Source: Pirellula sp.
GTDB lineage: Bacteria > Planctomycetota > Planctomycetia > Pirellulales > Pirellulaceae
Assembly: GCA_021299695.1 (NCBI GenBank)
Contig: JAJTEK010000006.1
Span: forward strand, 1-60,393
Length of the DNA: 60,393 nt
Direction of reading: 5' to 3'
The position numbers and the translations under genes are program-made. Within the stretch, counting starts at the first letter, position 1. Each line of letters begins with the position of its first letter. The notes beneath the pieces are model-generated. The model was not told the origin of the DNA, did not search any database, and saw only the letters and a program-made list of their open reading frames with translations. Positions 25,405-34,733 of this stretch are shown one piece after another.

Positions 25405-28071
25405 TTGGTCGGTCGAGTCCACTTTTTTCCAAATATTGGCACTTTGCCACACTTCGGTAATCGGACCACCGCACTTTACCGAATCCACTTTGCTCTATGC
25501 TTGCTATCCTGCTTGCTCTTCTCGACCCTCAACGCGGCTGAGTTGACGGTTCTTCCTGATCGGTTGGAGCTGACTGGCCAAGACCCAAGCCACGGCGTGA
25601 TTGTATCCTTCATCGACGCACAGGGTCATGTGACCGATGTTACGCGTCGCGTCGTGTTCGAGGTTGACGATCCGCAATTGGCGTCGGTCGACGAGCGTGG
25701 CATGGTGACCGGACGAGCCGATGGAAACACTCTTCTGAAGGTAACGCTCGAGACTTGGTCGGTAACGGTTCCGATCTCGGTGAGAGCATCACTCGAGAAA
25801 CGCGTGCTGTCCTTCAAACAAGATGTGTTACCAATCTTGACCCGCAGTGGCTGTAACACAGGATCCTGCCACGGCAAGTTGTCGGGCCAAAACGGATTTC
25901 GACTTTCGCTGCGAGGTTACGCACCGCAGTGGGATCACGAGTGGATCACGCAGGAAGTCAGTGGTCGTCGCATCGACCTGGGGTTCCCCGACCAGAGCCT
26001 ACTGCTTACCAAACCATCCGGTGGTGTGCCTCACGAAGGTGGCGTTCGATTTCGACCTGGATCGCGCATGTGGCAAACGCTAAGGGACTGGGTTGCCGAC
26101 CGTGCCCCGGCACCGATTGCAGACGAGGCCGATGCGGTGCGGCTGGAAGTGCTGCCCGGGGGACGCGTTGTGAGGCCGAACCAAGCCCAGCAATTGCTGG
26201 TGCGAGCCCACTATGCCAACGGCCGCGTTCGCGATGTGACTTGGTTGGCCCAGTTTTTTTCCAACGACTCGGCCGTGCTATCGGTCGACACCAAAGGAAT
26301 CGTAAAGACACTGGGCCATGGCCAAGCCGGCGTGCGAGTCCATTTCCAGGGGCTAGTGGAAGTCGTAAGTTTTACGATGCCGTTCACCAATGCGATTGAT
26401 CCACAGGTTTATGTGGCCAAGCAAAACGTGCTCGACGGTCCATTGTTTGAGAAATTGAAGCAGCTTAAGCTGCCGCCGGTCGGAGCGTGCAACGACGAAA
26501 CGTTTTTGCGTCGTGCTTATTTGGATGCTGCTGGCATCCTTCCGACACCCGCCGAAGTGATAGCGTTTCAATCCGATACCGACCCCAACAAGCGAGCTCG
26601 TACGATTGACGCTTTGCTTGAGCGGCCTGAATTCACCGACTACTGGACGCTGCAACTTGCAGATCTACTTCAAAATCGCAAGGAGCGTGACCATGATGTT
26701 CGCGGCCCAAAAGGGGTCAAAGCGTTCCATCGATGGCTGCGGCAACAGGTGGCCGCCAATCGCCCGTGGAGCGAAATTGCCCGCGATGTGTTATTGGCAA
26801 GGGGTGATGTTGTCTCGCACCCTCAAGCTGGCTATTTCGTGACCGTCGTCGGAGAGTTCAATAAGATCGAAGAGAGCGAACTGCCCGATAGCGTTGCGCA
26901 ATCATTCCTCGGCACTCGAATCGGTTGCGCCCGCTGCCATAATCACCCGCTTGAACGTTATACCCAAGACGATTTTTATCATTTCGCTGCTTGCTTTGCA
27001 AAGGTCAATCTCGATCGCCAGAATCCGCAAACCGATGCCAGCGCAGTGACCACTACAAGCCGAGAGGAACAGGAGCAACACAAGCGGATCGCGGAAGCGG
27101 CGAAGAAATTCGCCGATGCGTGTTTAACGAAGTTGCCCGAAGAGGAAAAGAAAAAGCAGATCGCCGACAAGCGACGGGAGCTCGACGATCAAGTCCGTCG
27201 GCTCGATGAAATTCGCCAGCAGCCGCCGGGGGTCAATCAGCCGCGCACAGGCAAATTCATGGTCCCGCAACCACTCGATGGCCTGCCGCTGGTGTTTGAA
27301 CCAGGCACCGATCCTCGTGCTGCGTTTGTGAAATGGGCAATTGAAAGCGAGAATTTTTCCGGAGCGATGACCAATCGGTTGTGGAAACACTTCTTTGCCG
27401 TAGGCTTGGTCGAGCCCGTCGATGATTTGCGAGCCAGCAATCCGCCGTCGAACCCTGAACTGTGGAAGGTGCTCAACGAGGAGTTTCGCAGCCACAATTT
27501 CGATATGCGGCACATCATCCGATTGATCCTCAATTCGCGGGCTTGGCAACTCGATTCAGCGAACACACCGGAGAACGAGTTGGATGGCAAATACTATTCG
27601 CACTACTATGCCAAGCGTTTGCCGGCCGAGGTGATTCTCGATTCGATCGCTGGGGCCACTGAGGTACCGAACCGATTTCCAGGTTATCCCATCGGTTTGC
27701 GTGCAGTGCAGATTCCCGATCCGGCCGCAGACTCTTATTTTCTGACGCTGTTTGGGCGCAGCGATCGAGTGACCGCGTGTGCTTGCGAACGCAAAGGGGA
27801 AGTGACGTTGCCGCAGTTGCTGCATTTGAGCAACGATGAAAATCTCATCACCAATATTCGTTCGAAATCGGGCCGATTAGCGAAACTACTCGAGAACCCT
27901 GATGTGGATGCCGTGATCACAGAGATTTTCTTAGCGACCGTCAGTCGAATGCCCAATGGCAAAGAGCGCACAGCAGTGCATGCTGTCTTGACGGCGGACA
28001 ACCGCAATGACGTATTTGCAGACCTCTTTTGGGCCTTGCTGAACTCCAAAGAATTCACCTTCAACCATTGA
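25405..28071 (+). CDS. DUF1549/DUF1553 protein with Ig-like domain and CX4CH motif
   Basis: 888 residues starting with TTG, chosen because AGGAG lies 6 bases upstream. A signal peptide (IHFALCLLSCLLFSTLNAAE) is followed by a BIG2-type Ig domain, then CNTGSCHG (a CX4CH motif) typical of planctomycete proteins. A second BIG2-like part follows, then DUF1549 (FLRRAYLDAAGILPTPAEVI; IGCARCHNHPLERYTQDDFY) and DUF1553 towards the C-terminus (NRLWKHFFAVGLVEPVDDLR). The family is greatly expanded in planctomycetes, is exported, and has no proven biochemical role; links to polysaccharide degradation have been suggested. First gene of a four-gene operon. Confidence 0.93.
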   Translation: MVGRVHFFPNIGTLPHFGNRTTALYRIHFALCLLSCLLFSTLNAAELTVLPDRLELTGQDPSHGVIVSFIDAQGHVTDVTRRVVFEVDDPQLASVDERGMVTGRADGNTLLKVTLETWSVTVPISVRASLEKRVLSFKQDVLPILTRSGCNTGSCHGKLSGQNGFRLSLRGYAPQWDHEWITQEVSGRRIDLGFPDQSLLLTKPSGGVPHEGGVRFRPGSRMWQTLRDWVADRAPAPIADEADAVRLEVLPGGRVVRPNQAQQLLVRAHYANGRVRDVTWLAQFFSNDSAVLSVDTKGIVKTLGHGQAGVRVHFQGLVEVVSFTMPFTNAIDPQVYVAKQNVLDGPLFEKLKQLKLPPVGACNDETFLRRAYLDAAGILPTPAEVIAFQSDTDPNKRARTIDALLERPEFTDYWTLQLADLLQNRKERDHDVRGPKGVKAFHRWLRQQVAANRPWSEIARDVLLARGDVVSHPQAGYFVTVVGEFNKIEESELPDSVAQSFLGTRIGCARCHNHPLERYTQDDFYHFAACFAKVNLDRQNPQTDASAVTTTSREEQEQHKRIAEAAKKFADACLTKLPEEEKKKQIADKRRELDDQVRRLDEIRQQPPGVNQPRTGKFMVPQPLDGLPLVFEPGTDPRAAFVKWAIESENFSGAMTNRLWKHFFAVGLVEPVDDLRASNPPSNPELWKVLNEEFRSHNFDMRHIIRLILNSRAWQLDSANTPENELDGKYYSHYYAKRLPAEVILDSIAGATEVPNRFPGYPIGLRAVQIPDPAADSYFLTLFGRSDRVTACACERKGEVTLPQLLHLSNDENLITNIRSKSGRLAKLLENPDVDAVITEIFLATVSRMPNGKERTAVHAVLTADNRNDVFADLFWALLNSKEFTFNH

Positions 28072-28092
28072 TCCTTAAAGGACCCGATTGTT

Positions 28093-29409
28093 ATGTTTGA
28101 CGTCTCTCTTGCCAAAAAGAGCAGCCGGCTTTGCAGTGGTGTTTCGCGACGGAACTTCATTCGCGTTGGTGCCCTCGCGCCGCTGGGACTCTCGCTAAGT
28201 GAATTGTTGGCCTCTGAAGTTCATCCGCAACGCGCCCGGGCCAAATCGGTCATCCTGGTCTTTCTTGGAGGTGGGCTTTCACACCACGATTCGTTTGACA
28301 TGAAGCCCGATGCGGTCGAGCAGATCCGTGGCAAGTATCAGAGCATCGCGACCAACGTGGCTGGTTTGCATGTGTGCGAGCTGTTGCCTAAAACGGCCCA
28401 AGTGATGAACAAGGTAACGCTTGTGCGAAGCGGAACGCACGAGAACGACCATCATGAGACCGCAACCAATTGGGTCTTATCAGGTCGCTTCGGCACACCC
28501 TTTGGAGATCACCCGGCGATCGGTGCGGTCGTGGCTCACGAGACAGGATTCGATGGTGTGGTACCCCCATATGTTGCGGTGCCTCGCAATCCTTCGTTCA
28601 CATGGGAGTTGGGTAAAAGCGTTTGGTTGGGAGGGCGCTGTGAATCGTTCAAAGCGGGAAACCCCAATGACGCCAACTACCGAGTACGCGATCTTGCCGC
28701 GCCCCAGAACGCTACGCCGGAAGTCCTCGAACGACGCAAGTCCTTGCTTGCCGCCGTCGGTCAACTTTCAGATCGGGTCAAGCGTAACGACCAACTCGAA
28801 ACGTATGACGAATTCAGCCGTAAGGCCGCCGAAATGGTCCTCTCGCCACAGGCCCAAGCGGCGTTTGCGATGGATCGCGAAGAGACCAAGACTCGGGATG
28901 AGTATGGTCGCCATGAATTTGGACAGAGTGCCCTGCTTGCCAGACGTTTGGTTGAAAACGGCGTGCGGTTCGTAACGATCAATTACGGGGGATGGGATCA
29001 TCATGGAGAGATATTTAAAGGGCTCGACGCCAAGTTGCCCGAGTTCGACCAAGGCTACAGTGCCTTGATCCGTGATTTGGATCAACGAGGTTTGCTCGAC
29101 AGTACGTTGGTGCTGGCCATGGGCGAGTTCGGTCGGACACCGAAAGTCAACGACAAGGCGGGACGCGATCATTGGGGCCGCGCCGGATCGATGCTTTGGG
29201 CCGGAGCCGGGGTTGGGCGTGGGCAAGTGATCGGCTCGACCGATAAGAACGGAGCTTTCGTCACCGATCGACCCATCAGCCCAGCCGACGTCGCCTGGAC
29301 GGTTTATGATTCGCTCGGCATCGATCCTGCAAAAGAGTTGATTACGCCCGAAGGTCGCCCGGTTTCTATCCTGGCCGAGGGAGCCCGCATTTCGGAGCTG
29401 TTTGCATGA
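28093..29409 (+). CDS. DUF1501 protein (Tat-exported, sulfatase-like fold)
   Basis: 438 residues. A twin-arginine signal is at the N-terminus: SRRNFIRVGALAPLGLSLSE. The body shows the DUF1501 hallmarks HHDSFDMKPDA and IRGKY early, HENDHHETATNW, GGWDHHGEIF, and MGEFGRTPKVN followed by GRDHWG. These His/Asp clusters resemble alkaline-phosphatase/sulfatase metal sites. DUF1501 genes nearly always follow DUF1549/DUF1553 genes in planctomycetes, as here with a 21-bp gap. The stop overlaps the start of the next gene by four bases (ATGA). Confidence 0.95.
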   Translation: MFDVSLAKKSSRLCSGVSRRNFIRVGALAPLGLSLSELLASEVHPQRARAKSVILVFLGGGLSHHDSFDMKPDAVEQIRGKYQSIATNVAGLHVCELLPKTAQVMNKVTLVRSGTHENDHHETATNWVLSGRFGTPFGDHPAIGAVVAHETGFDGVVPPYVAVPRNPSFTWELGKSVWLGGRCESFKAGNPNDANYRVRDLAAPQNATPEVLERRKSLLAAVGQLSDRVKRNDQLETYDEFSRKAAEMVLSPQAQAAFAMDREETKTRDEYGRHEFGQSALLARRLVENGVRFVTINYGGWDHHGEIFKGLDAKLPEFDQGYSALIRDLDQRGLLDSTLVLAMGEFGRTPKVNDKAGRDHWGRAGSMLWAGAGVGRGQVIGSTDKNGAFVTDRPISPADVAWTVYDSLGIDPAKELITPEGRPVSILAEGARISELFA

Positions 29410-30227
29410 GACGCAGGGAGTTAGTCGTCTTGACCTTGGTAGGAATTCTCTTGAGCATGAGGCTGGCGGCTGGACCGTCGTTGTTCGTGATCCGTACATT
29501 TGCGCAAGATGCAAAAAGCATAACGCCGAGGATCACCGCCACCGAGCCGGCCGCGCTGGCCGGTGGCAGCAAGGTGATTTTTAAGGTGCGAGGCTTTGAA
29601 CTCAAGGGGGCCACGGAACTACGGTTCGTCAGACCCGTTGAACCCGGTGGGACTGAACCCAATGCGGCGCCGATTCGTGTCGAAATCAAAGAGACCAAAG
29701 ATGCTGGGCAAGCCAAAGGACTCGATAACAAGGTTGTCGGAGGCACCCAGCTCGTCGCCGACTTGACATTACCCGACGACTTGCCAGCAGGCCTCTATGA
29801 ATATGTGATCGTGACGCCAGCGGGCGAAGCGAAAGAAAAAATCAGGGTGCTCGCGCCAGACACGGTAGTTGACGAGAAAGAATCGAACAACGGGTTCGAT
29901 GAGGCTCAAGAATTAATGCAAGGCAAATTTTCGCTAGGCAGTATCCAAAGCGACAAAGATGTCGATGTCTTTGCGCTACCTACTCGAGCGGGCCAGCACT
30001 TGAAGATCACCCTGATCAGCGGTGGTCCTTTACTGATCGATGCGCAATTGGACTGTTACGATTCGCGTCGGCAATTTTTGGCGGCTTGCGATGACGAAAA
30101 ATCCAGAGATCCGGCTACCACGTTCAAGACGCTCGCCGACGGTGTCGTCTATATCTGCGTTAGCAGTGCGCATGATATCGGCGGCGAATGGCACAGCTAT
30201 CTGTTGGCCGTGGAGGAAGTGAAATGA
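29406..30227 (+). CDS. Secreted PPC-like protein of the DUF1501 operon
   Basis: 273 residues with an N-terminal hydrophobic signal (ELVVLTLVGILLSMRLAAG). An Ig/IPT-like part follows (ITATEPAALAGGSKVIFKVR). The C-terminus is a pre-peptidase C-terminal (PPC) type domain: ESNNGFDEAQ, then DVDVFALPTRAGQHLKI and YDSRRQFLAACDDEKSRDP. PPC domains are beta-sandwich modules that bind or assist folding of secreted enzymes. It is translationally coupled at both ends, overlapping the DUF1501 stop and the following ATG by four bases each. No catalytic residues are seen, so a structural or carbohydrate-binding role is more likely. Confidence 0.8.
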   Translation: MRRRELVVLTLVGILLSMRLAAGPSLFVIRTFAQDAKSITPRITATEPAALAGGSKVIFKVRGFELKGATELRFVRPVEPGGTEPNAAPIRVEIKETKDAGQAKGLDNKVVGGTQLVADLTLPDDLPAGLYEYVIVTPAGEAKEKIRVLAPDTVVDEKESNNGFDEAQELMQGKFSLGSIQSDKDVDVFALPTRAGQHLKITLISGGPLLIDAQLDCYDSRRQFLAACDDEKSRDPATTFKTLADGVVYICVSSAHDIGGEWHSYLLAVEEVK

Positions 30228-31576
30228 TACGTTTGCTTTGCGGAATCGTCGGTGTTTTGATGTTCCAACCCAATGGGACGCATGCGATCGCCGATGATGC
30301 TCAGGTCTCGTTTCACCGTGACGTGATGCCGATACTGCGGATCCACTGTGTCGCTTGTCATAAGCCGGGTAAGTTGAAGGGTGGACTCGATCTTACCACT
30401 GCGGCTGCTTTGTTCGCCGGCAGTGATACCGGAGAGGTGATCAAGCCGGGCTATCCGGAGGCGAGTCGGTTGATCGAGACGATTCATGGCGACGAGCCAG
30501 AGATGCCTCAAGAAAGCGAACCGCTGTTGGCTGCGGAGGTCGAGTTGATTCGTCGCTGGGTTGTGCAAGGTGCTAAAGTGGACGAGCCGATCAGCAATCC
30601 TTTGCGGCAATCGCGCAAGCCGCCCGTTTACAAATCACTACCCGCGGTCCATGCGTTAGCCTTTTCTCCAGACGGAAGTTGGTTGGCGGTGGGGGGCCAT
30701 TACGAAATACTGTTGCACCATACCGATGGCTCGGCCATTGCGTCGCGTTTGCCTGGCGATTCACCTCGTTTGGAATCGGTCGCCTTTTCGAACGATGGAA
30801 CGTTGTTGGTGGCCAGTGGTGGCGCGGCTTCGGAGTTTGGCGAAGTGCAAGTTTGGGACGTTGCCAAACGCGAGCTAGTTCGTTCGATCAAAGGCTCGAA
30901 CGACACGTTTTACGGTGTCTCGATTTCGCGCGATAATCGTCAAGTTGCTGTCGGATGTGCCGATAAGCTGGTTCGGGTGTTCAACGTCGCAGATGGAAAT
31001 GAGGTCATGCGGTGCGACAACCATTTGGACTGGGTGTTCGGAGCTGCATTCAGTAACGATGGCACGCGGTTAGCGACGGTAAGTCGCGATAAAGCCACGA
31101 AGCTGATTGATGTATCCACCGGTCATTTGATCGACGACATCAATCGCACACGCGATCCGTTGATCTGTTTTGCTCGACATCCGATCGACGATCTCGTCGC
31201 CACGGGTGGAACCGAAGGAAAGATTCGGATGTTTCGGATGCAGCCACGTGGAGGACGGTTGGCTGAAGGGGACAACAAAGAAGAGAGCTTTGTTCGCGAG
31301 TTCGAGCACATGGCTTCGCCGATTCAAGCGATCGCGTTGAGCCCTGACGGAACGGCGGTAGCTTGCGGTGCAGCAAATGGCGAGGTGCGGATCTTCAAAA
31401 CGGAGAACGGACAACGCATTGCGCAAATCAAATCGGAGCAAGGCCCCGTATTTGCGATTGCATTTTCGAGCGATGGGGAACGAATCGCAACTGGGGGCTA
31501 TGACGGACGGATTCGTTTCTACAAGGCAGCTAATGGTGAAGCGATTCAAGACTTTGCCAGCGTCCCAATTCTCTGA
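30224..31576 (+). CDS. PSCyt1-type cytochrome with C-terminal WD40 repeats
   Basis: 450 residues from ATG 30224, which overlaps the previous stop and follows GAGGAAG. After a short signal peptide comes the planctomycete cytochrome C domain: FHRDVMPILRIHCVACHKPG (CVACH haem site), then GGLDLTTAAALFAGSDTG. WD40-type repeats fill the rest (HALAFSPDGSWLAVGG, VAFSNDGTLLVASGG, AAFSNDGTRLATVS, IAFSSDGERIATGGYDG). It should be periplasmic. Together with the DUF1549 and DUF1501 genes it makes a standard planctomycete operon, perhaps an exported redox or sensing assembly. No terminator is obvious after it. Confidence 0.9.
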   Translation: MIRLLCGIVGVLMFQPNGTHAIADDAQVSFHRDVMPILRIHCVACHKPGKLKGGLDLTTAAALFAGSDTGEVIKPGYPEASRLIETIHGDEPEMPQESEPLLAAEVELIRRWVVQGAKVDEPISNPLRQSRKPPVYKSLPAVHALAFSPDGSWLAVGGHYEILLHHTDGSAIASRLPGDSPRLESVAFSNDGTLLVASGGAASEFGEVQVWDVAKRELVRSIKGSNDTFYGVSISRDNRQVAVGCADKLVRVFNVADGNEVMRCDNHLDWVFGAAFSNDGTRLATVSRDKATKLIDVSTGHLIDDINRTRDPLICFARHPIDDLVATGGTEGKIRMFRMQPRGGRLAEGDNKEESFVREFEHMASPIQAIALSPDGTAVACGAANGEVRIFKTENGQRIAQIKSEQGPVFAIAFSSDGERIATGGYDGRIRFYKAANGEAIQDFASVPIL

Positions 31577-31749
31577 AAGGGGCGATTTTGGTTAACACGC
31601 TCGCAGTTCCTCACCGCGCCAATGACCACGCGAAACGCTCTAGAGCTCAAACCATAGACTTGCCGCTTCGGCTACCATAGGATTCGAACCCGACGAAGGT
31701 ATTTTGGACCCATTCCCGCTTTTGAAGACCCGTTTTTGAAGTTTCATCG

Positions 31750-32520
31750 ATGCCAGCAGTTGCGATAGAGTGCGAGGGTTTGCGGGTTGTATTTTCTCAA
31801 GGGGGGGCCAAGCAGACGATCCTCGATGGTCTGGATCTCGACGTTCCTCTCGGGCAGATCACAACCCTGCTGGGTCCTAGCGGTTGTGGAAAAAGCACTT
31901 TGCTGCGGGTCATCGCAGGCTTGACCGAACCGACCAGCGGCACGGTCCGAATTGAAGGCCAAAGCGTGCGAGCTTCCCAACATAAACTTGCGTTTGTCTT
32001 CCAAGAATCGGCGTTGCTCCCTTGGCGCAGTGTCTGGCAAAACGTCCGTTTGCCTTGGGAATTGCGTCGAGGAGTCTCTGGCCAGGGGCTCGAATCTCGG
32101 ATCCAAGAAGTCCTGGATTTGGTGGGATTCAAAGGGACCGACTGGCACAAAAAACCCCATCAACTTTCCGGTGGGATGAAGATGCGCGCATCGATCGCCA
32201 GGGCTCTGATCACCCAGCCGGACATCCTGCTTTTGGATGAACCTTTTGCCGCCCTGGACGATATGCTCCGATCCAAACTCAACGATTTGCTTTTGCGCAT
32301 CGTCGCGCAGACCAAAACGACCATGCTATTTGTGACCCACAATATCTCCGAAGCGATCTACCTGAGCCATTCGATCGCGGTGTTCAGGCAAGGGACCATC
32401 GGCGAGCAGATCGCTGTCGATTTGCCTTTCCCGAGAAATCCTCAGGTCCGAAGTTCGCCCGAGTTTGCCGCTTATTATGGCCGTCTGAGCGAATCGTTGA
32501 TCAGGAATTCTACGGTATGA
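31750..32520 (+). CDS. ABC importer ATPase, nitrate/sulfonate/taurine type
   Basis: 256 residues with Walker A GPSGCGKST (42-50), a Q-loop, signature LSGGMKMRASIARAL and Walker B DILLLDEPFAALDD, followed by VTHNISEA. The order and details match the SsuB/TauB/NrtD group, which powers uptake of sulfonates, nitrate or thiamine precursors. The stop overlaps the permease start by four bases (ATGA). A periplasmic binding protein is not encoded on either side, so the substrate cannot be inferred. Confidence 0.92.
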   Translation: MPAVAIECEGLRVVFSQGGAKQTILDGLDLDVPLGQITTLLGPSGCGKSTLLRVIAGLTEPTSGTVRIEGQSVRASQHKLAFVFQESALLPWRSVWQNVRLPWELRRGVSGQGLESRIQEVLDLVGFKGTDWHKKPHQLSGGMKMRASIARALITQPDILLLDEPFAALDDMLRSKLNDLLLRIVAQTKTTMLFVTHNISEAIYLSHSIAVFRQGTIGEQIAVDLPFPRNPQVRSSPEFAAYYGRLSESLIRNSTV

Positions 32521-33314
32521 ACAGCAAGTCCCCGCTTTGGATACGCATCGCAGCCCCAATCGGCGTACTGGTCGCAGTGGCCATCGCTTGGCACTTGGCC
32601 GTCGACTGGTTCAAGCTTCCGCCGATCCTCTTGCCAAAACCAGTCCGGGTGCTTCAAGCCATCTGGACCGAGCGAGTCCGGTTAGTCCAGGGCTCTTGGG
32701 TTACCCTCCAGGCCTCCATGCTAGGTCTCGGAGCCAGCGCCCTGATCGGGTCGCTCGTGGCGATACTCTTCAGCCAATCGGCTTGGATCCGAACGGCACT
32801 TTACCCCTATGTCATCTTCCTACAGACCGTTCCGATCGTGGCCATTGCGCCGTTGCTGATCGTCTGGAGCGGCGCGGAGTTCAGGACCGTGGTGCTCGTT
32901 TCGTGCATCATCAGCATCTTTCCGATCATTTCGAACGTCACGAGCGGATTGCTTTCGATCGATTCGAATCACCTGGATTTGTTCCGCCTCCAAGGGGCAT
33001 CGCGTTGGCAAACGCTTTTGAAATTGCGGATCCCATCGGCCATGCGTGCTCTGGTCCAGGGCTTGAGAATCAGTTGCGGCTTGGCGGTCATCGGGGCGAT
33101 TGTCGGAGAGCTTTTCGTGGGAAATTCCGGAACCAGCGATGGACTCGGATCCCTCATGAACGCGATGCAGGCAAACCTTCGAACCGCCGAACTCATCGGA
33201 GCGATCTTGGCATGCACGCTGCTTGGTATCCTGCTTTTTCTGGGTGTCGAACTGCTCAATCGATGGGCCCTGCGACGCTGGACGATCGACACGGGCTTTG
33301 AATCGGCCGCCTGA
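32517..33314 (+). CDS. ABC importer permease, SsuC/TauC type
   Basis: 265 residues with about six membrane helices and the inner-membrane EAA loop (GASRWQTLLKLRIPSAMRAL), which contacts the ATPase. The sequence fits the BPD_transp_1 permeases of the sulfonate/nitrate/thiamine-precursor family. It is translationally coupled to the ATPase gene. As no binding protein follows, the transporter either borrows one from another locus or is a two-component energising module. The next gene (nrnA) is unrelated. Confidence 0.92.
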   Translation: MNSKSPLWIRIAAPIGVLVAVAIAWHLAVDWFKLPPILLPKPVRVLQAIWTERVRLVQGSWVTLQASMLGLGASALIGSLVAILFSQSAWIRTALYPYVIFLQTVPIVAIAPLLIVWSGAEFRTVVLVSCIISIFPIISNVTSGLLSIDSNHLDLFRLQGASRWQTLLKLRIPSAMRALVQGLRISCGLAVIGAIVGELFVGNSGTSDGLGSLMNAMQANLRTAELIGAILACTLLGILLFLGVELLNRWALRRWTIDTGFESAA

Positions 33315-33456
33315 GTCACTTCGACGGTCACCCCGAGGCGTCTCCCACACTTTAGAGGCATATTCGGTTATACTGAAAACTGAGTCGTACCCAAGTTTCC
33401 TTGACTAAGAGTCTGTGGATCGATCTGGAGATCCCCTACTAGAAAACCGCAATGAC

Positions 33457-34467
33457 ATGACACTAGCCTGGGACCGACTGATTCCAATACTTCGTTCGCA
33501 CGAGCGTTTCATCCTCACGAGCCATATCCGACCCGATTGCGATGCGATCGGGAGCGAAATTGGGATGGCCGGTATACTCGCTGGTTTGGGCAAGCAAGTC
33601 ACGATCGTCAACGGGCATCCTACCCCACCGACCCTGACGTTTTTGGACCCACGTCAAAACATCCGCGTGCTCGGTGAGAGCATCGATCTCGACGAGGTCA
33701 CCGGCGATTGTCTGATCGTCTTGGACACAAGCGCCTGGGCGCAACTCGGCCCCATGGCCGAAGCCCTTCGTCGTTTCCCTGGCCGTAAAATCGTCATCGA
33801 CCATCATGTGGGCGAGGATGACCTCGGTACCGAGTTTTTCAAGGACACCAGCGCCGAGGCGACCGGCCATCTGGTGACCCTCTGCGCCAAGCATGCCCAA
33901 GTCCCCATCACCAAATCGATGGCCAATGCGCTCTATGCGGCGATCGCCACGGATACCGGTTGGTTCCGTTTCAACTCGACGACCAGCGAGACCTACCGAG
34001 TGATCGCCGAGTTGGTCGATCAGGGAGCATCCCCATCGACGATCTACGGCGATCTATACGAGCGCGATACGATCGGAAGAGTCCGACTACGCGGTCGAAT
34101 TCTTGCTCGCGCAACCGACGAGTGCAACGGTCAACTGGTCCACACGTATGTTCGCAAGGAGGACTTTGCCGAATCTGGGGCACTTGCAAGCGACACCGAA
34201 GATGCGATCAATTTGACGCTGGCCGTCGAAGGGACTAAGGTCGCAGTGATCTTCATCGAACAGCTCAAGGGTGGCTTTAAAATCAGCTTCCGCTCCCGCT
34301 GCCATGTCGATTGCAATGAGTTGGCAAGGCAGTTCGGTGGGGGCGGGCACCGGGCCGCCGCCGGGGCGTTTCTCGATGGCGAATTTGGTGAAGTCCAATC
34401 CAGGGTCCTGCAGGCCGTCCGCAGCGCCATTGCTCGTCCCGCACAGGCCCTTGGTAGTCCCAAATAG
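33457..34467 (+). CDS. nrnA: DHH/DHHA1 phosphoesterase NrnA (oligoribonuclease / pAp phosphatase)
   Basis: 336 residues from ATG 33457; an in-frame GTG at 33415 would add 14. Motifs run in order: SHIRPDCDAIGSE (metal-binding DxD), LDTSAW, the diagnostic VIDHHVG, ATDTGWFRF, and the DHHA1 part with GGGGHRAAAGAFL. NrnA degrades short RNA fragments (2-5 nt) and hydrolyses pAp left from sulfate activation. It is cytoplasmic and needs Mn2+. It lies alone downstream of the ABC importer. A GC-rich hairpin follows the stop. Confidence 0.93.
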   Translation: MTLAWDRLIPILRSHERFILTSHIRPDCDAIGSEIGMAGILAGLGKQVTIVNGHPTPPTLTFLDPRQNIRVLGESIDLDEVTGDCLIVLDTSAWAQLGPMAEALRRFPGRKIVIDHHVGEDDLGTEFFKDTSAEATGHLVTLCAKHAQVPITKSMANALYAAIATDTGWFRFNSTTSETYRVIAELVDQGASPSTIYGDLYERDTIGRVRLRGRILARATDECNGQLVHTYVRKEDFAESGALASDTEDAINLTLAVEGTKVAVIFIEQLKGGFKISFRSRCHVDCNELARQFGGGGHRAAAGAFLDGEFGEVQSRVLQAVRSAIARPAQALGSPK

Positions 34468-34510
34468 CCCCCGAAGACGATCCCGGGGGTATCGCGGGGG
34501 CTGCTTTTGG
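34466..34510 (+). terminator. Probable terminator after nrnA
   Basis: AGCCCCCG and CGGGGGCT pair across about 21 bases that contain further C/G runs, followed by GCTTTT. The T-run is short, so confidence is moderate. Confidence 0.45.
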
Positions 34511-34733
34511 GTCTTCACCTGGGGAAGTAACCGGAATCTTGGGATAAATCAGGTCGGAGCAGCGCGTTAAATCTTGCCCAGTCGCCTTGAATTGCCCAGC
34601 TTTTGGTTTATTCTCAAGGAACGAATCGGCGCGTTACGCGTCGAAAGCTTGCGCTGCGTTGAGGCTGCGCAAGTCCTAGTTCAAGCACAACGCAGATGCA
34701 CCCCTTGAGTACACGTACAGGAGCGATCAAAAG

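Noticed and set aside
31640-31700. tRNA-like T-arm (GGATTCGAACCC, reverse GGGTTCGAATCC)
   Set aside because: The stem around the loop does not pair over five bases, and no acceptor or anticodon arm can be drawn at the right spacing.
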